This document shows positions 15,353-22,410 of a stretch of DNA of 24,069 bases, piece after piece. Every line of letters begins with the position of its first letter. Positions within the stretch are counted from its first letter, which is position 1. The stretch covers positions 1 through 24,069 of the IMG/VR virus record IMGVR_UViG_3300027365_000058; one strand, written 5' to 3'. The notes beneath the pieces were generated by a model. That model saw only the letters and a program-made list of their open reading frames with translations. It did not search any database and was not told where the DNA came from. This DNA comes from a virus. The position numbers and the translations under genes were made by a program.

Positions 15353-15801
15353 TTTGTTTCCTTAGTTGTAGGCCAAGCATCTCTCAGGGCTTTTGCATCA
15401 ACTGCGTGTCCGTCAGCGAGTCTTGCCATTTCTTCAAGAGCAACTGTACACTCTCCGAATACGGACGTTGAGGTTGTGGCGTAGTCTCTAACGGCGGGGC
15501 AGGTAGCTGTAACAATGGCGGCGGTGGCACGGTTGGCTTCGATGCGCACCCTGTGAAGCTCAATACGAGCAGCATCGGTAGCAAGAGCATTCTTGCGAAT
15601 TTGTTGTTGAGCAGCCTTGAGAGCATCATCTTTTTGTCCTTGTAAACGTTTAGATTCTTCAGCAACCTGAACAGTGGCAGCAACCACAGCAGCAGCATTG
15701 GTTGCTTCCATCTCAGCAATCTTAGCGTCCATGCGCCAGCCCTGAACAGCAAAGCCGCCAACAAAGGCGGCGGCAGCTATAACAGCAGTAATGTAGGTCA
15801 C
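15349..15801 (-). CDS. Rz: Inner-membrane spanin, Rz-like, 150 aa, GTG start
   Basis: The product has one N-terminal membrane segment (YITAVIAAAAFVGGFAVQGW, about 3-22) followed by a long charged Ala-rich helix (residues about 25-100) that would cross the periplasm. This is the i-spanin architecture. The start is a GTG overlapping the upstream stop (GTGA); no in-frame ATG precedes the membrane segment. Strong support comes from the complete second reading frame inside it that encodes an Rz1-type lipoprotein. Two cysteines (ATCPAV, FGECTV) lie in the C-terminal third and could form disulfides. It fuses inner and outer membranes with Rz1 in the last lysis step of Gram-negative hosts. Confidence 0.85.
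   Translation of the reverse strand: MTYITAVIAAAAFVGGFAVQGWRMDAKIAEMEATNAAAVVAATVQVAEESKRLQGQKDDALKAAQQQIRKNALATDAARIELHRVRIEANRATAAIVTATCPAVRDYATTSTSVFGECTVALEEMARLADGHAVDAKALRDAWPTTKETK
15384..15629 (-). CDS. Rz1: Outer-membrane spanin lipoprotein, Rz1-like, embedded in Rz, 81 aa
   Basis: This frame lies wholly inside the Rz gene, shifted in frame. The start ATG 15629 has its own AAGGA with a 7-nt spacer. The N-terminus is a typical lipoprotein signal: basic residues (SRLLNNKFAR), a hydrophobic core (MLLLPMLLVL) and a lipobox-like SFTGC with C28 as the predicted lipidated cysteine. The mature part is Pro-rich (KPTVPPPPLLQLPAPPLE), as expected for Rz1, and ends in a helical stretch. The frame is open further upstream to 15764, but that part has no signal sequence or ribosome-binding site. 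Confidence 0.87.
   Translation of the reverse strand: MMLSRLLNNKFARMLLLPMLLVLSFTGCASKPTVPPPPLLQLPAPPLETTPQPQRPYSESVQLLLKKWQDSLTDTQLMQKP
15637..15641 (-). promoter_or_regulatory. Internal Shine-Dalgarno for Rz1
   Basis: AAGGA on the minus strand lies within the Rz coding sequence, 7 nt before the tandem ATG ATG of Rz1. It decides the Rz1 start and allows independent translation of the embedded gene. Confidence 0.75.
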
Positions 15802-16178
15802 AGCATTGGTCCTTGTTGACGAGGCATAGGTGGTGGTGGCATGTGCTTAGGTGCGTCTGTCATCTTACCACGAACATACGCTGTAGCAGCCATAAATGCA
15901 ACAACAACTGTACCCATTGATGCAGAGAATGTTGCGACCAAGCTCATTATCATCGTCACCTTTGCAGGCTCTACAAGGTCTGATACTAAATAAACAATGA
16001 GAACGAAAGGAAGGAACAATGCCATCCAAGCCATAATGCGTTGCTGATCTGCAAGCTTGTCCATGTTGTCAATTTGCAACATCTTCTCACTGCGGTCAAG
16101 CTCTTCGTCTGTTACGGTTCCATCATGGTTCATATCAAACTGATTGTAAGCGGAATGTTCTTGTAACTGCTTAGTCAT
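15798..16178 (-). CDS. EF-hand protein with two membrane segments, holin candidate, 126 aa
   Basis: ATG 16178 overlaps the upstream stop (ATGA) and has AGGGACAGG just before it; a longer in-frame reading starting at 16250 would run through the previous gene. Residues 15-26 form a complete EF-hand loop, DMNHDGTVTDEE, with ligand positions D15, N17, D19, T21, T23 and E26. Two membrane segments follow at about 49-68 (MAWMALFLPFVLIVYLV) and 73-101 (MIMSLVATFSASMGTVVVAF). The tail is Pro-rich (MPPPPMPRQQGPML). Size, topology and position directly before the spanin make it a holin or pinholin candidate. Whether calcium is actually bound cannot be told from sequence. Confidence 0.78.
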   Translation of the reverse strand: MTKQLQEHSAYNQFDMNHDGTVTDEELDRSEKMLQIDNMDKLADQQRIMAWMALFLPFVLIVYLVSDLVEPAKVTMIMSLVATFSASMGTVVVAFMAATAYVRGKMTDAPKHMPPPPMPRQQGPML

Positions 16179-16615
16179 AACCTGTCCCTGAACAATGAAT
16201 AAACTACAGCGGCAAAGTAAATAGAGAAAGCTAATGCAATAATTAAACAACTATTCCAAAAGATTGTTGCCATCCTCTCAGCCTTCTTTAGCTTCAACAT
16301 TGCTGCTTCTCTTTTGTCTGCCTCACGCTTACGTGCCGCTTCAGCTTGAAACTTAAGCCAATCGTCCCATAGTCCACCACGCCCGTGATAAACCATCATA
16401 CGTTTCAACTCAGCCTCTTGTGTCTTTAGCTGCTCAAGCGCTGCAAATTCTTCTAAGGCATTCTTGCCACCCTCGTTCACCTTGCGTTGTATAGCAGACT
16501 TACTATCAAAGTATTTGAATAGAGACTGACCAGCAGCAAAGATGTCTCCACCATTACTAACTGTTTCCTTAATGACAGCAAAGGCTGCGTTGGCAATAGC
16601 CAGTTCAGCCAGCAT
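16175..16615 (-). CDS. Conserved phage membrane protein with C-terminal TM segment, 146 aa
   Basis: The start overlaps the previous stop (TAATG). The N-terminal part is Ala-rich helical (LAELAIANAAFAVIKETV), followed by NGGDIFAAGQSLFKYFDSKS and the conserved-looking NEGGKNALEEFAALEQLK and GRGGLWDDWLKFQAEAARKR. A charged helix leads to a single membrane segment at about 116-141 (IFWNSCLIIALAFSIYF). I recall similar proteins in other phages, with no assigned function. It lies in the membrane/lysis block and could be a lysis accessory or antiholin; this is positional inference only. Confidence 0.72.
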   Translation of the reverse strand: MLAELAIANAAFAVIKETVSNGGDIFAAGQSLFKYFDSKSAIQRKVNEGGKNALEEFAALEQLKTQEAELKRMMVYHGRGGLWDDWLKFQAEAARKREADKREAAMLKLKKAERMATIFWNSCLIIALAFSIYFAAVVYSLFRDRL

Positions 16616-16818
16616 TAACGCAGCAACCTTTCACCAATAAAGGTGAGGAAGCCTCCAAAGATTGAAGCGATGGTCATGCCCATCCAGAAACCACCCTTGC
16701 TTTGATTAGCAAGCTGTAGTAGTTCTTTGATGTCAGCGTCCATGCTATCAACCTTTCGTGTAAGGTTGTCAACGGTGCTGATTAGCTTTCCATATTCTAT
16801 AGGGTCGATGTTCGCCAT
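16615..16818 (-). CDS. Small coiled-coil plus TM protein, XhlA-like, 67 aa
   Basis: ATG 16818 overlaps the preceding stop in a TGATG arrangement; a GTG one codon upstream is possible. The first half is a predicted coiled coil (KLISTVDNLTRKVDSMDADI), and residues about 44-62 form a membrane segment (FWMGMTIASIFGGFLTFIG) followed by a basic end (ERLLR). This architecture is that of the hemolysin XhlA/holin-associated small phage proteins. It starts the membrane/lysis block, so a lysis role is plausible. Confidence 0.72.
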   Translation of the reverse strand: MANIDPIEYGKLISTVDNLTRKVDSMDADIKELLQLANQSKGGFWMGMTIASIFGGFLTFIGERLLR

Positions 16819-17117
16819 CACTCACCCCAAGGTGTACCAGTGGCTGTCACAGGGTTCTTCTGCAACTCAATGTTCTGAGCCAGAGCAGCTTCGGTGGCAT
16901 CTTTTGACACACCGCTGTCCCAGACCCACTGAAGCACTTCTGCTTCTGTAACGTCTGCGTAAGGCACGGTAGGACTGCCATCAGCCCATGAGCAGGTTGA
17001 ATAGATGGAGGCTGTGTAGTCTCCGTCCACAGCATTGCATTGCCAGTGAGCACAGTTTATAAAGCCTGTTGCCACATCGTAGTTTGTGGTGGAGATCGTC
17101 CAGTTGTAGATGGTCAT
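16818..17117 (-). CDS. Conserved phage protein with AVDGDYTAS and NPVTATGTPW elements, 99 aa
   Basis: ATG 17117 has AAAGGA at a suitable distance (GAAAGGACTCATC before the ATG); the longer in-frame reading up to 17228 lacks a start site and overlaps the endonuclease. The product begins MTIYNWTISTTNYDVATGFI, has the pattern AHWQCNAVDGDYTASIY, then PYADVTEAEVLQWVWD and the end AALAQNIELQKNP followed by VTATGTPWGE. This whole layout is familiar from small proteins near the tail fibre of many marine and freshwater phages (I believe DUF7936-like). The function is unassigned; it may be a virion component. Confidence 0.78.
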   Translation of the reverse strand: MTIYNWTISTTNYDVATGFINCAHWQCNAVDGDYTASIYSTCSWADGSPTVPYADVTEAEVLQWVWDSGVSKDATEAALAQNIELQKNPVTATGTPWGE

Positions 17118-17136
17118 GATGAGTCCTTTCGGTGGG

Positions 17137-17622
17137 TTAAGATTTGGCGTAAGCGCCGTGATACAAAGAGCGTGCTTCTGCGGCAAACAAACCAGCCAAC
17201 TCCAAGTCTTTGAAGTATTGCTGAACAACAGTCTTGCCGTTCTTCATTACACGCACAACCCATGCTTTACTTTTTCTGTGCCAAGACACACCGGGATAAC
17301 CTGATGTATTGCTTGCCAAGGCGTTGCGGTTGCACTGGTTCTCGCTGCGTGTAGCTGGTCGTAGATTCTCAATGCGGTTATCAGCACGGTCGCCGTTGAT
17401 GTGGTCAACCTCTGGAGGCAGATAGCCGTAGTGCAGCATGAAGATCAAACGGTGCGACTTGTGAACCTTGCCACGCCATGTGATGTGACGATAGCCCGTC
17501 TTGTGGATTGAACCAGCAGGTTTGTCCATCATGTGCTGTTTGTTTGGATGGCTTACGCCTTTCCAGTACAAGTACCCATCAAGGTACGCAAAGCAGTCTG
17601 TTACGTCTTGTTGAGTAATCAT
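17137..17622 (-). CDS. HNH homing endonuclease with C-terminal AP2 domain, 161 aa
   Basis: This is a free-standing mobile endonuclease. The HNH core is at about 54-95: HKSHRLIF with H57, then PPEVDHINGDRADNR with D73-H74 and N82, then IENLRPAT. It is followed by an AP2-type DNA-binding domain at about 106-150 (TSGYPGVSWHRKSKAWVVRV, then YFKDLELAGLFAAEA). ATG 17622 lies 1 nt after the tail-fibre stop; a TTG at 17631 is an alternative, and no good ribosome-binding site precedes either. It sits between the fibre gene and the 99-aa gene in an otherwise coupled unit, consistent with a later insertion. There is no sign of an intron or intein around it. Confidence 0.92.
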   Translation of the reverse strand: MITQQDVTDCFAYLDGYLYWKGVSHPNKQHMMDKPAGSIHKTGYRHITWRGKVHKSHRLIFMLHYGYLPPEVDHINGDRADNRIENLRPATRSENQCNRNALASNTSGYPGVSWHRKSKAWVVRVMKNGKTVVQQYFKDLELAGLFAAEARSLYHGAYAKS

Positions 17623-17623
17623 G

Positions 17624-19339
17624 TTAAGCAACCATTAAAGCGCCAGCAAGAACATACAAATCACCTGCTGCCAAACCCGCAGAGGATGTGGGCAGGTTTT
17701 GAATATTGACTCTAGTGGTGGTGGTTGAGTGATTCCACTTGACAGTAAATCCGTTGGATGCACCAGAAATTTGTGCGCCAAAAATATCTCTGTCAGCACC
17801 AGACGCAACTGTTGCGTTAATTCTGAATGAGGTTGTTGTATTGCCAGCGACAAGGTTTCCATCAGAAGTTAGGGTTAACGCCTGAGTGAAGCTAATAGCG
17901 TCACCTGCTGTGCCGGAGGGGGCGGTAGACCAAATATGTCTGCCCACAGCGGATTCGTATAGCGTTGCTTCTTGGCTGCTGACTTTGTATCTAAATGCGT
18001 CTCCAGATGAGGTGTAGTAGACATTTGAGCCTAAGTACACTCCAGCAGTGCGTAATGTTGAACCTCCAAACAAAGACCCATTTCCAGCAATGTCAAAAGA
18101 AACGCCAGTAAAACTCCAAGCACTCGGAGTAACCCCCAAGCCGAGGTTGCCGCCGTTGGGCTGAAGAATTAAATCTTTGTACCCAGTGCCGTTGTGTACG
18201 GCTTGAATGTATCCGGTGTTTGCAGTGGTGTTGTAACCAACGTGTAGTTGCTTGCCAGTTGCAACAGACGCCTCTCCAATAATTAACTGTGGGGTAAAAT
18301 AATCGGCGCTTGCTGCGGTTACTTGTAACTTAGACGCTGGCGAACTCGTCCCAATACCCAGACCTGTGCTGGTCAGGCGCATTTGTTCGGCAGCATTGGC
18401 CCCAAAAATCAATGCACTGCTTGGCTCCCAATTCCACAAATATGCTTCAGACCCAGTTCCGTTAATCCTGAGCAGCAAACCATCAGTTGCGCCTGTGCCC
18501 GTGGTTGTAGTGGTGAGTTTGAAGTCAGAATCACCAGCGTTGTTGACTCCGAGAACAGAACCTGTAAACGTTAGCGCAGACCCAGTGGTCAGGACTTTGG
18601 AGCCGTTGAGGTAGGCCACGCCGTTGGCTGTGCCGCCTGAGAGGGTAGTTGCACCGGACAGTGTAAGCGCTTCAGCCGTGATGGTGCCAGTTAGAGTTGG
18701 TGCAGCAGACATGACAACGTTGCCCGTGCCTGTGATGGCGTTGCTCACAAGCCCTTTAGAGCCGTCAGAGAACACAGCACGAGAAGCTGTCAACGAAGAC
18801 ACAATAGGTTGTGCTGTAAATGTTGCAACGCCTGTAACACCCAATGTACCGGAAAGTGTAGCGTTCTCACCACCAACAGTACCAGTGAGTGTTGGCGAAG
18901 TTGACATGACAACGTTGCCTGTGCCAGTAATTGCATTACTAACCAGACCTTTAGAACCATCGGTGAACACAGCGCGGCTGGCTGTGAGTGAAGACAACAC
19001 AGGCTGTGCAGTCAATGTAGCCACACCAGTGACAGCCAATGTGCCACCAATCGAGCCATTACCAGCCAAGAACAAGTCTTTGAACTTCAACGAGCCAGAG
19101 CCAAGATCAACAGTGTTGGTGGTCTTTGGAGTGATAGCAGCAGCACCAACTACCACGTCCTGTGTTGGACCCAACACAAGAATGGGAGCGCCTTCACCAG
19201 TGGTACCGTCATGGTTGTGACCAGTGGAGCTATTGAATGCTGCCTGAATACCATCGAACTCGTTGTCAAGGTCGGTGGCATTAATGATGTTGCCATCAGC
19301 AATGTTGTTAGTGGTGTCTGTACGGGTATAGCCTGCCAT
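17624..19339 (-). CDS. Tail fibre protein, 571 aa
   Basis: ATG 19339 has a strong AAGGA (19346-19350) with 6-nt spacing. The N-terminus MAGYTRTDTTNNIADGNIIN, then DLDNEFDGIQAAFNSSTGHN, is a familiar virion-attachment-type start of podovirus fibres; H41 and H43 form an HxH in GHNHDG. The middle carries a tandem 65-residue duplication (102-166 and 167-231). Further on are beta-repeat motifs such as LTSTGLGIGTSSPASKL and LILQPNGGNLGLGVTP, typical of trimeric fibre shafts. The C-terminus ends in NLPTSSAGLAAGDLYVLAG, a common fibre-tip closure. No S74 intramolecular chaperone is visible. It recognises the host surface; the specificity is unknown. Confidence 0.85.
   Translation of the reverse strand: MAGYTRTDTTNNIADGNIINATDLDNEFDGIQAAFNSSTGHNHDGTTGEGAPILVLGPTQDVVVGAAAITPKTTNTVDLGSGSLKFKDLFLAGNGSIGGTLAVTGVATLTAQPVLSSLTASRAVFTDGSKGLVSNAITGTGNVVMSTSPTLTGTVGGENATLSGTLGVTGVATFTAQPIVSSLTASRAVFSDGSKGLVSNAITGTGNVVMSAAPTLTGTITAEALTLSGATTLSGGTANGVAYLNGSKVLTTGSALTFTGSVLGVNNAGDSDFKLTTTTTGTGATDGLLLRINGTGSEAYLWNWEPSSALIFGANAAEQMRLTSTGLGIGTSSPASKLQVTAASADYFTPQLIIGEASVATGKQLHVGYNTTANTGYIQAVHNGTGYKDLILQPNGGNLGLGVTPSAWSFTGVSFDIAGNGSLFGGSTLRTAGVYLGSNVYYTSSGDAFRYKVSSQEATLYESAVGRHIWSTAPSGTAGDAISFTQALTLTSDGNLVAGNTTTSFRINATVASGADRDIFGAQISGASNGFTVKWNHSTTTTRVNIQNLPTSSAGLAAGDLYVLAGALMVA
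18647..19036 (-). repeat. Tandem duplication of a 65-residue block in the tail fibre
   Basis: Residues 102-166 and 167-231 of the fibre are two direct copies, each starting VTGVAT and containing SSLTASRAVF, DGSKGLVSNAITGTGNVVMS and PTLTGT. Over the first 45 aligned residues I count about four differences. The DNA of the two copies differs at many third codon positions, so the duplication is not recent. Confidence 0.9.
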
Positions 19340-19370
19340 ATGTTTTCCTTAGCTAGTTAGTTATAACGCA

Positions 19371-21350
19371 TTAGCGTCTGTCGTGTGTGCTATATTCAAT
19401 GGTTGCAGCATCAAGAGAGAACGGTGGATTCTGTCCATTAGAAACAAACTGAATCGAAACACTAAAGCCTGAACCAATTAGTTGTGTCTCAAACTGTTTA
19501 GTCAGCTTATTACCATACACCGTAGTGCCATACTTAGCACCACTGTTACCATAAAAACCTACAGTGCTTGTCTCGTTTGATAACAAAATGGTGGCAGGCT
19601 GAATAGACCCTGCGTTGTCGAAGTCAAGCTTCAAGTTAACAGAGGTGGTGACACCCCCTTGTGGGTCTGTATAAAGCACCATCTTGTAGAACGTCTTACG
19701 CACACGAGGATCATTGATGTAAACAAAAGGTGTAGCAAATGAAGCAACGATGTTATCACCATCAAAGCTATTACCACTCTCCATCTGATAGACGTATCCA
19801 TCAATGTGAGCAAACACCAGTGTCTCTGTCTGATTGACATAGTCACTGTCGCAGACATAGGCTTTGATACCAACTGTCTCGGCCCACGCCATAGTGCCTG
19901 TATCATTACCAACAGTTTGTGTACCGATGATACCTTTAGCGTTTGATGATGTAACACTGCTGTTATATCCCAACAAACGGTATTGGCTTTTCTGCTTAAT
20001 GACACAGCTTGCGAATGACGAGCTAGAAGCAATGAGGCTTGTCATCTCTTCCTGAATAGGCTTAGACACCACACCCAAGTTGAAGTCACCAACACGGTCT
20101 GTAGCGCTAAGCAGACGCAATCCTTCAGGACCGAGGAAGATGACATCACCACCAATTTCCTCAACAGTGTCAGAAGCAACACAACCTACGTTACGTGTAA
20201 TAGGCTGCAATACAAAGTCTTGTAAGGTGTTACCTGTCAACTGACTAATTGTTTTATCGGTGAAGATGATGAGGCTTTCACGGAACACAATGATTGCTGT
20301 AATGGCTCCACCAACATTGATGACACCAGAACCATTGGCAGCAGAGAAGTCTGAATCTGTGTATGGTGCAGTGAAGACGATGGTTTCACCCTTAGCAAAG
20401 AACATCTGATTCTTGTGATAGACAACAAACTCAGCGCCAACTACGTCAGACGGTGCAGACGACAACACTGTGAATGTTGTACCGTTCCATGTGAAGGGGA
20501 AGTTGTAGCTGTCAACACCCATAACCTTGTCCACACCAGCAAGTCGATATTTAGCCACACGCAGCTTAAGACCGTTAGCGCGACTAACAGATCGCCAAGT
20601 GATAGCAGCGTTATCGGCTGGACTAGACGCTAAAGCAGGATAGATACTAATGGTGGCTGCTGTGGATGTAACAGTTGGCACAGCCAACACCGTATATACC
20701 AAAGCAACTCCAGCAATGGAGAAAGTGTCACCGATCTGTGGAACACTGGTCAATCCGTCAACAGCCAATGTCGCACCTGTCTGAGAGCCACCATTGACCA
20801 ACACAGTACCGTATGAGGGCTTATTGATTTTGGTGTAGCCTGAGCCAGTGGTGGAATATATGTCACCGTTTCTATAGGCCAACACAGTGTCGTCCCAAGC
20901 AACAACACCCTTGATGAGTCCTTGATGGCTGGTAAAGGTGATGACTGCTTTATCGGCAGGGCTGGATGCTAACGATGTTGTAAGGGTTAGTGTCGCTTGC
21001 TTATATGTACTGTTATAGCTGACACCAGCAGTGGTAATTGTGTAGGTGCCTATGACACCAGCGATGGTGAATGTATCACCGACAACTGGTGCAGCAAACA
21101 AGTTGGAGACAAGCAATGTTGTACCTGTTTGGCTTCCACCCTGCACAAGAGGCTCACCGTAGGCTGGCACAAAAGAGCTTGAGTATTTGTCAAAGCCTTC
21201 GATACGACGATAGCCACCATCCACTGAAGGCTCAAAGTTCTTCAGCAGTCGTGCGCTACCGGGTGCTTGAGTGCCATGCTGTAAAGGTGACAGGTTTGAT
21301 ACCAGTCCTCCACGAAACTCAAAAGGATATGTCTGCCATCCGTCAGCCAT
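19371..21350 (-). CDS. Tail nozzle / tail-tubular-B-like protein, 659 aa
   Basis: The ATG overlaps the stop of the adaptor-like gene (TAATG). The N-terminus WQTYPFEFRGGLVSNLSPLQ, then APGSARLLKNFEPSVDGGYR, followed by strand-rich segments (GVVAWDDTVLAYRNGDIYST, MGVDSYNFPFTWNGTTF, YHKNQMFFAKG, IVFRESLIIFTDKTISQL, DVIFLGPEGLRLLS) looks like the beta-propeller-type platform of short-tail nozzles. A domain of about 72 residues is inserted twice (65-139 and 181-252). Position after the adaptor-like gene and before the fibre fits a tail-tube or nozzle role, analogous to T7 gp12. The assignment rests on pattern and order, not on a decisive motif. Confidence 0.7.
   Translation of the reverse strand: MADGWQTYPFEFRGGLVSNLSPLQHGTQAPGSARLLKNFEPSVDGGYRRIEGFDKYSSSFVPAYGEPLVQGGSQTGTTLLVSNLFAAPVVGDTFTIAGVIGTYTITTAGVSYNSTYKQATLTLTTSLASSPADKAVITFTSHQGLIKGVVAWDDTVLAYRNGDIYSTTGSGYTKINKPSYGTVLVNGGSQTGATLAVDGLTSVPQIGDTFSIAGVALVYTVLAVPTVTSTAATISIYPALASSPADNAAITWRSVSRANGLKLRVAKYRLAGVDKVMGVDSYNFPFTWNGTTFTVLSSAPSDVVGAEFVVYHKNQMFFAKGETIVFTAPYTDSDFSAANGSGVINVGGAITAIIVFRESLIIFTDKTISQLTGNTLQDFVLQPITRNVGCVASDTVEEIGGDVIFLGPEGLRLLSATDRVGDFNLGVVSKPIQEEMTSLIASSSSFASCVIKQKSQYRLLGYNSSVTSSNAKGIIGTQTVGNDTGTMAWAETVGIKAYVCDSDYVNQTETLVFAHIDGYVYQMESGNSFDGDNIVASFATPFVYINDPRVRKTFYKMVLYTDPQGGVTTSVNLKLDFDNAGSIQPATILLSNETSTVGFYGNSGAKYGTTVYGNKLTKQFETQLIGSGFSVSIQFVSNGQNPPFSLDAATIEYSTHDRR
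20595..21158 (-). repeat. Two copies of an inserted domain in the nozzle-like protein
   Basis: Residues 65-139 and 181-252 share GGSQTG-x-TL-x-V, then P-x-(V/I)-GDTF-(T/S)-IAGV, a Tyr-Thr strand, and LASSPAD-x-A-x-ITF/W. They are separated by about 40 residues of propeller-like sequence that begins LIKGVVAWDD. This is a dispersed duplication rather than a tandem one. Confidence 0.88.
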
Positions 21351-22072
21351 TACTTGACCCTTTCACCAAAGGTCGAGAACATTCCTCGATTGATAGCGGT
21401 GGAACGCATGTAGCTGACACGATTGACCAGCATTGTTCGCATACGCTTGATGCCTTCTTCAAACTTATTCTTAGCTAAGTTGGCAGCTTGTTCATTGCTA
21501 CGAAACATGTATGCGTGATACATAGCACCGTCAATGAGAACATGCTTGAAACGTTCAGGGACAGCAGGGACATCTGTGTCGTTGAGAAGGTCTACAGGAA
21601 CTCGGTAGTACTCATACACCATTTCATAGGTTTGATCAGGAGCAGGAACAACCAACCACTCCAAGCTAGGAGCATGAACAATGTTCTTGGGGACAGTGAG
21701 CTTTGATGTATCGTTTGAGTATTCTTGATCTACAGATCGTTCAAGGTAGTCTTCATACTGCATGATGGTCAGCTTGACTGTGTCATTACCGAGTGTGCTG
21801 TCAGCCTTAATGCGGAAAGTGTCGAAGTCAATGGTAGATGCGTCAGACGGGAAAGCATAACGAGTGATACCAATCGACAACGTATCTTCAGCAATCACAT
21901 GATTGAAAGGCCAGTCTTGACCAGCATCATAAACATCACGCAGCGCAGCATTGACAGAGTCTTTAACTTGCGAATAGAAACCAGTGGCAGTGTCAAAGTT
22001 TGCAGAAGTCAGTTCAACTTCGTTAAGTCGTCTGTTCACATCATTGACCAACCCAATGTAGTCGTATGCCAT
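21350..22072 (-). CDS. Head-tail adaptor-like / tail tubular A-like protein, 240 aa
   Basis: The ATG lies 1 nt after the stop of the 105-aa gene, with AAGGA upstream. The product begins MAYDYIGLVNDVNRRLNEVE, continues with a helical stretch containing SQVKDSVNAALRDVYDAGQDW, then strand-rich sequence (RYAFPSDASTIDFDTFRI, EWLVVPAPDQTYEMVYEYYR), and ends with helices (FKHVLIDGAMYHAYMFR, NLAKNKFEEGIKRMRTM). This helix-strand-helix layout with a paired C-terminal helix is that of podovirus adaptor or tail tubular A proteins. Its neighbour, the nozzle-like gene, supports the call. No catalytic motif is expected. Confidence 0.62.
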   Translation of the reverse strand: MAYDYIGLVNDVNRRLNEVELTSANFDTATGFYSQVKDSVNAALRDVYDAGQDWPFNHVIAEDTLSIGITRYAFPSDASTIDFDTFRIKADSTLGNDTVKLTIMQYEDYLERSVDQEYSNDTSKLTVPKNIVHAPSLEWLVVPAPDQTYEMVYEYYRVPVDLLNDTDVPAVPERFKHVLIDGAMYHAYMFRSNEQAANLAKNKFEEGIKRMRTMLVNRVSYMRSTAINRGMFSTFGERVK

Positions 22073-22073
22073 A

Positions 22074-22391
22074 TCATTGTTCCTTAATCTTCAAACGCAC
22101 AACACGTTCGGCAACACTGCCTGTGCTGTCAGCCATACGGCATGTGAACTTGTAGTCGTAGTTGTCAGTACCGAGTCCAAGATTGATTGTGGCTACACCA
22201 CCGCTGATGGTTTGTGCAACGTTCTGAATACCGTTGACAGTAGAGCCAGCAGTAATCGTAGTAGCTACACCACTGGCATTATCAACGAACCATGTGATTG
22301 AACTAATCGTTGCACCATTGAGAAACCTAGACCAGTCAATGCTGTAGTCTAGTGTTTCATCTTTGTCCTTTGAAGGCCATTTAAACGACAT
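22074..22391 (-). CDS. Ig-like phage structural protein, 105 aa
   Basis: ATG 22391 has AGAGGA upstream. The product begins FKWPSKDKDETLDYSIDWSR and continues FLNGATISSITWFVDN, followed by short strands (TTITAGSTV, GGVATINLGL) and NYDYKFTCRMADSTGSVAER. The W/P-S-K-D-x-D-E-x-L-D-Y-x-I-DWS start and the Y-x-x-x-C-R-x-x-x-S end are familiar from small beta-sandwich proteins of phage head-tail or fibre attachment. The exact role (adaptor, fibre anchor or decoration) is not clear. It sits just before the adaptor-like gene. Confidence 0.66.
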   Translation of the reverse strand: MSFKWPSKDKDETLDYSIDWSRFLNGATISSITWFVDNASGVATTITAGSTVNGIQNVAQTISGGVATINLGLGTDNYDYKFTCRMADSTGSVAERVVRLKIKEQ

Positions 22392-22410
22392 ATGTGTCCT
22401 CTGTTCCTAT

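Noticed and set aside
15630-15764. Extension of the Rz1 frame to 15764
   Set aside because: It would put 45 residues before the lipoprotein signal; the internal AAGGA and ATG at 15629 give a normal signal sequence.
16179-16250. Longer start for the EF-hand protein at 16250
   Set aside because: It overlaps the previous gene by about 75 nt; ATG 16178 is a clean ATGA junction with a ribosome-binding site.
18624-19220. 198-aa + strand frame with internal repeats opposite the tail fibre
   Set aside because: Its repeats merely mirror the fibre duplication on the other strand; the fibre frame has the recognisable N- and C-terminal elements.
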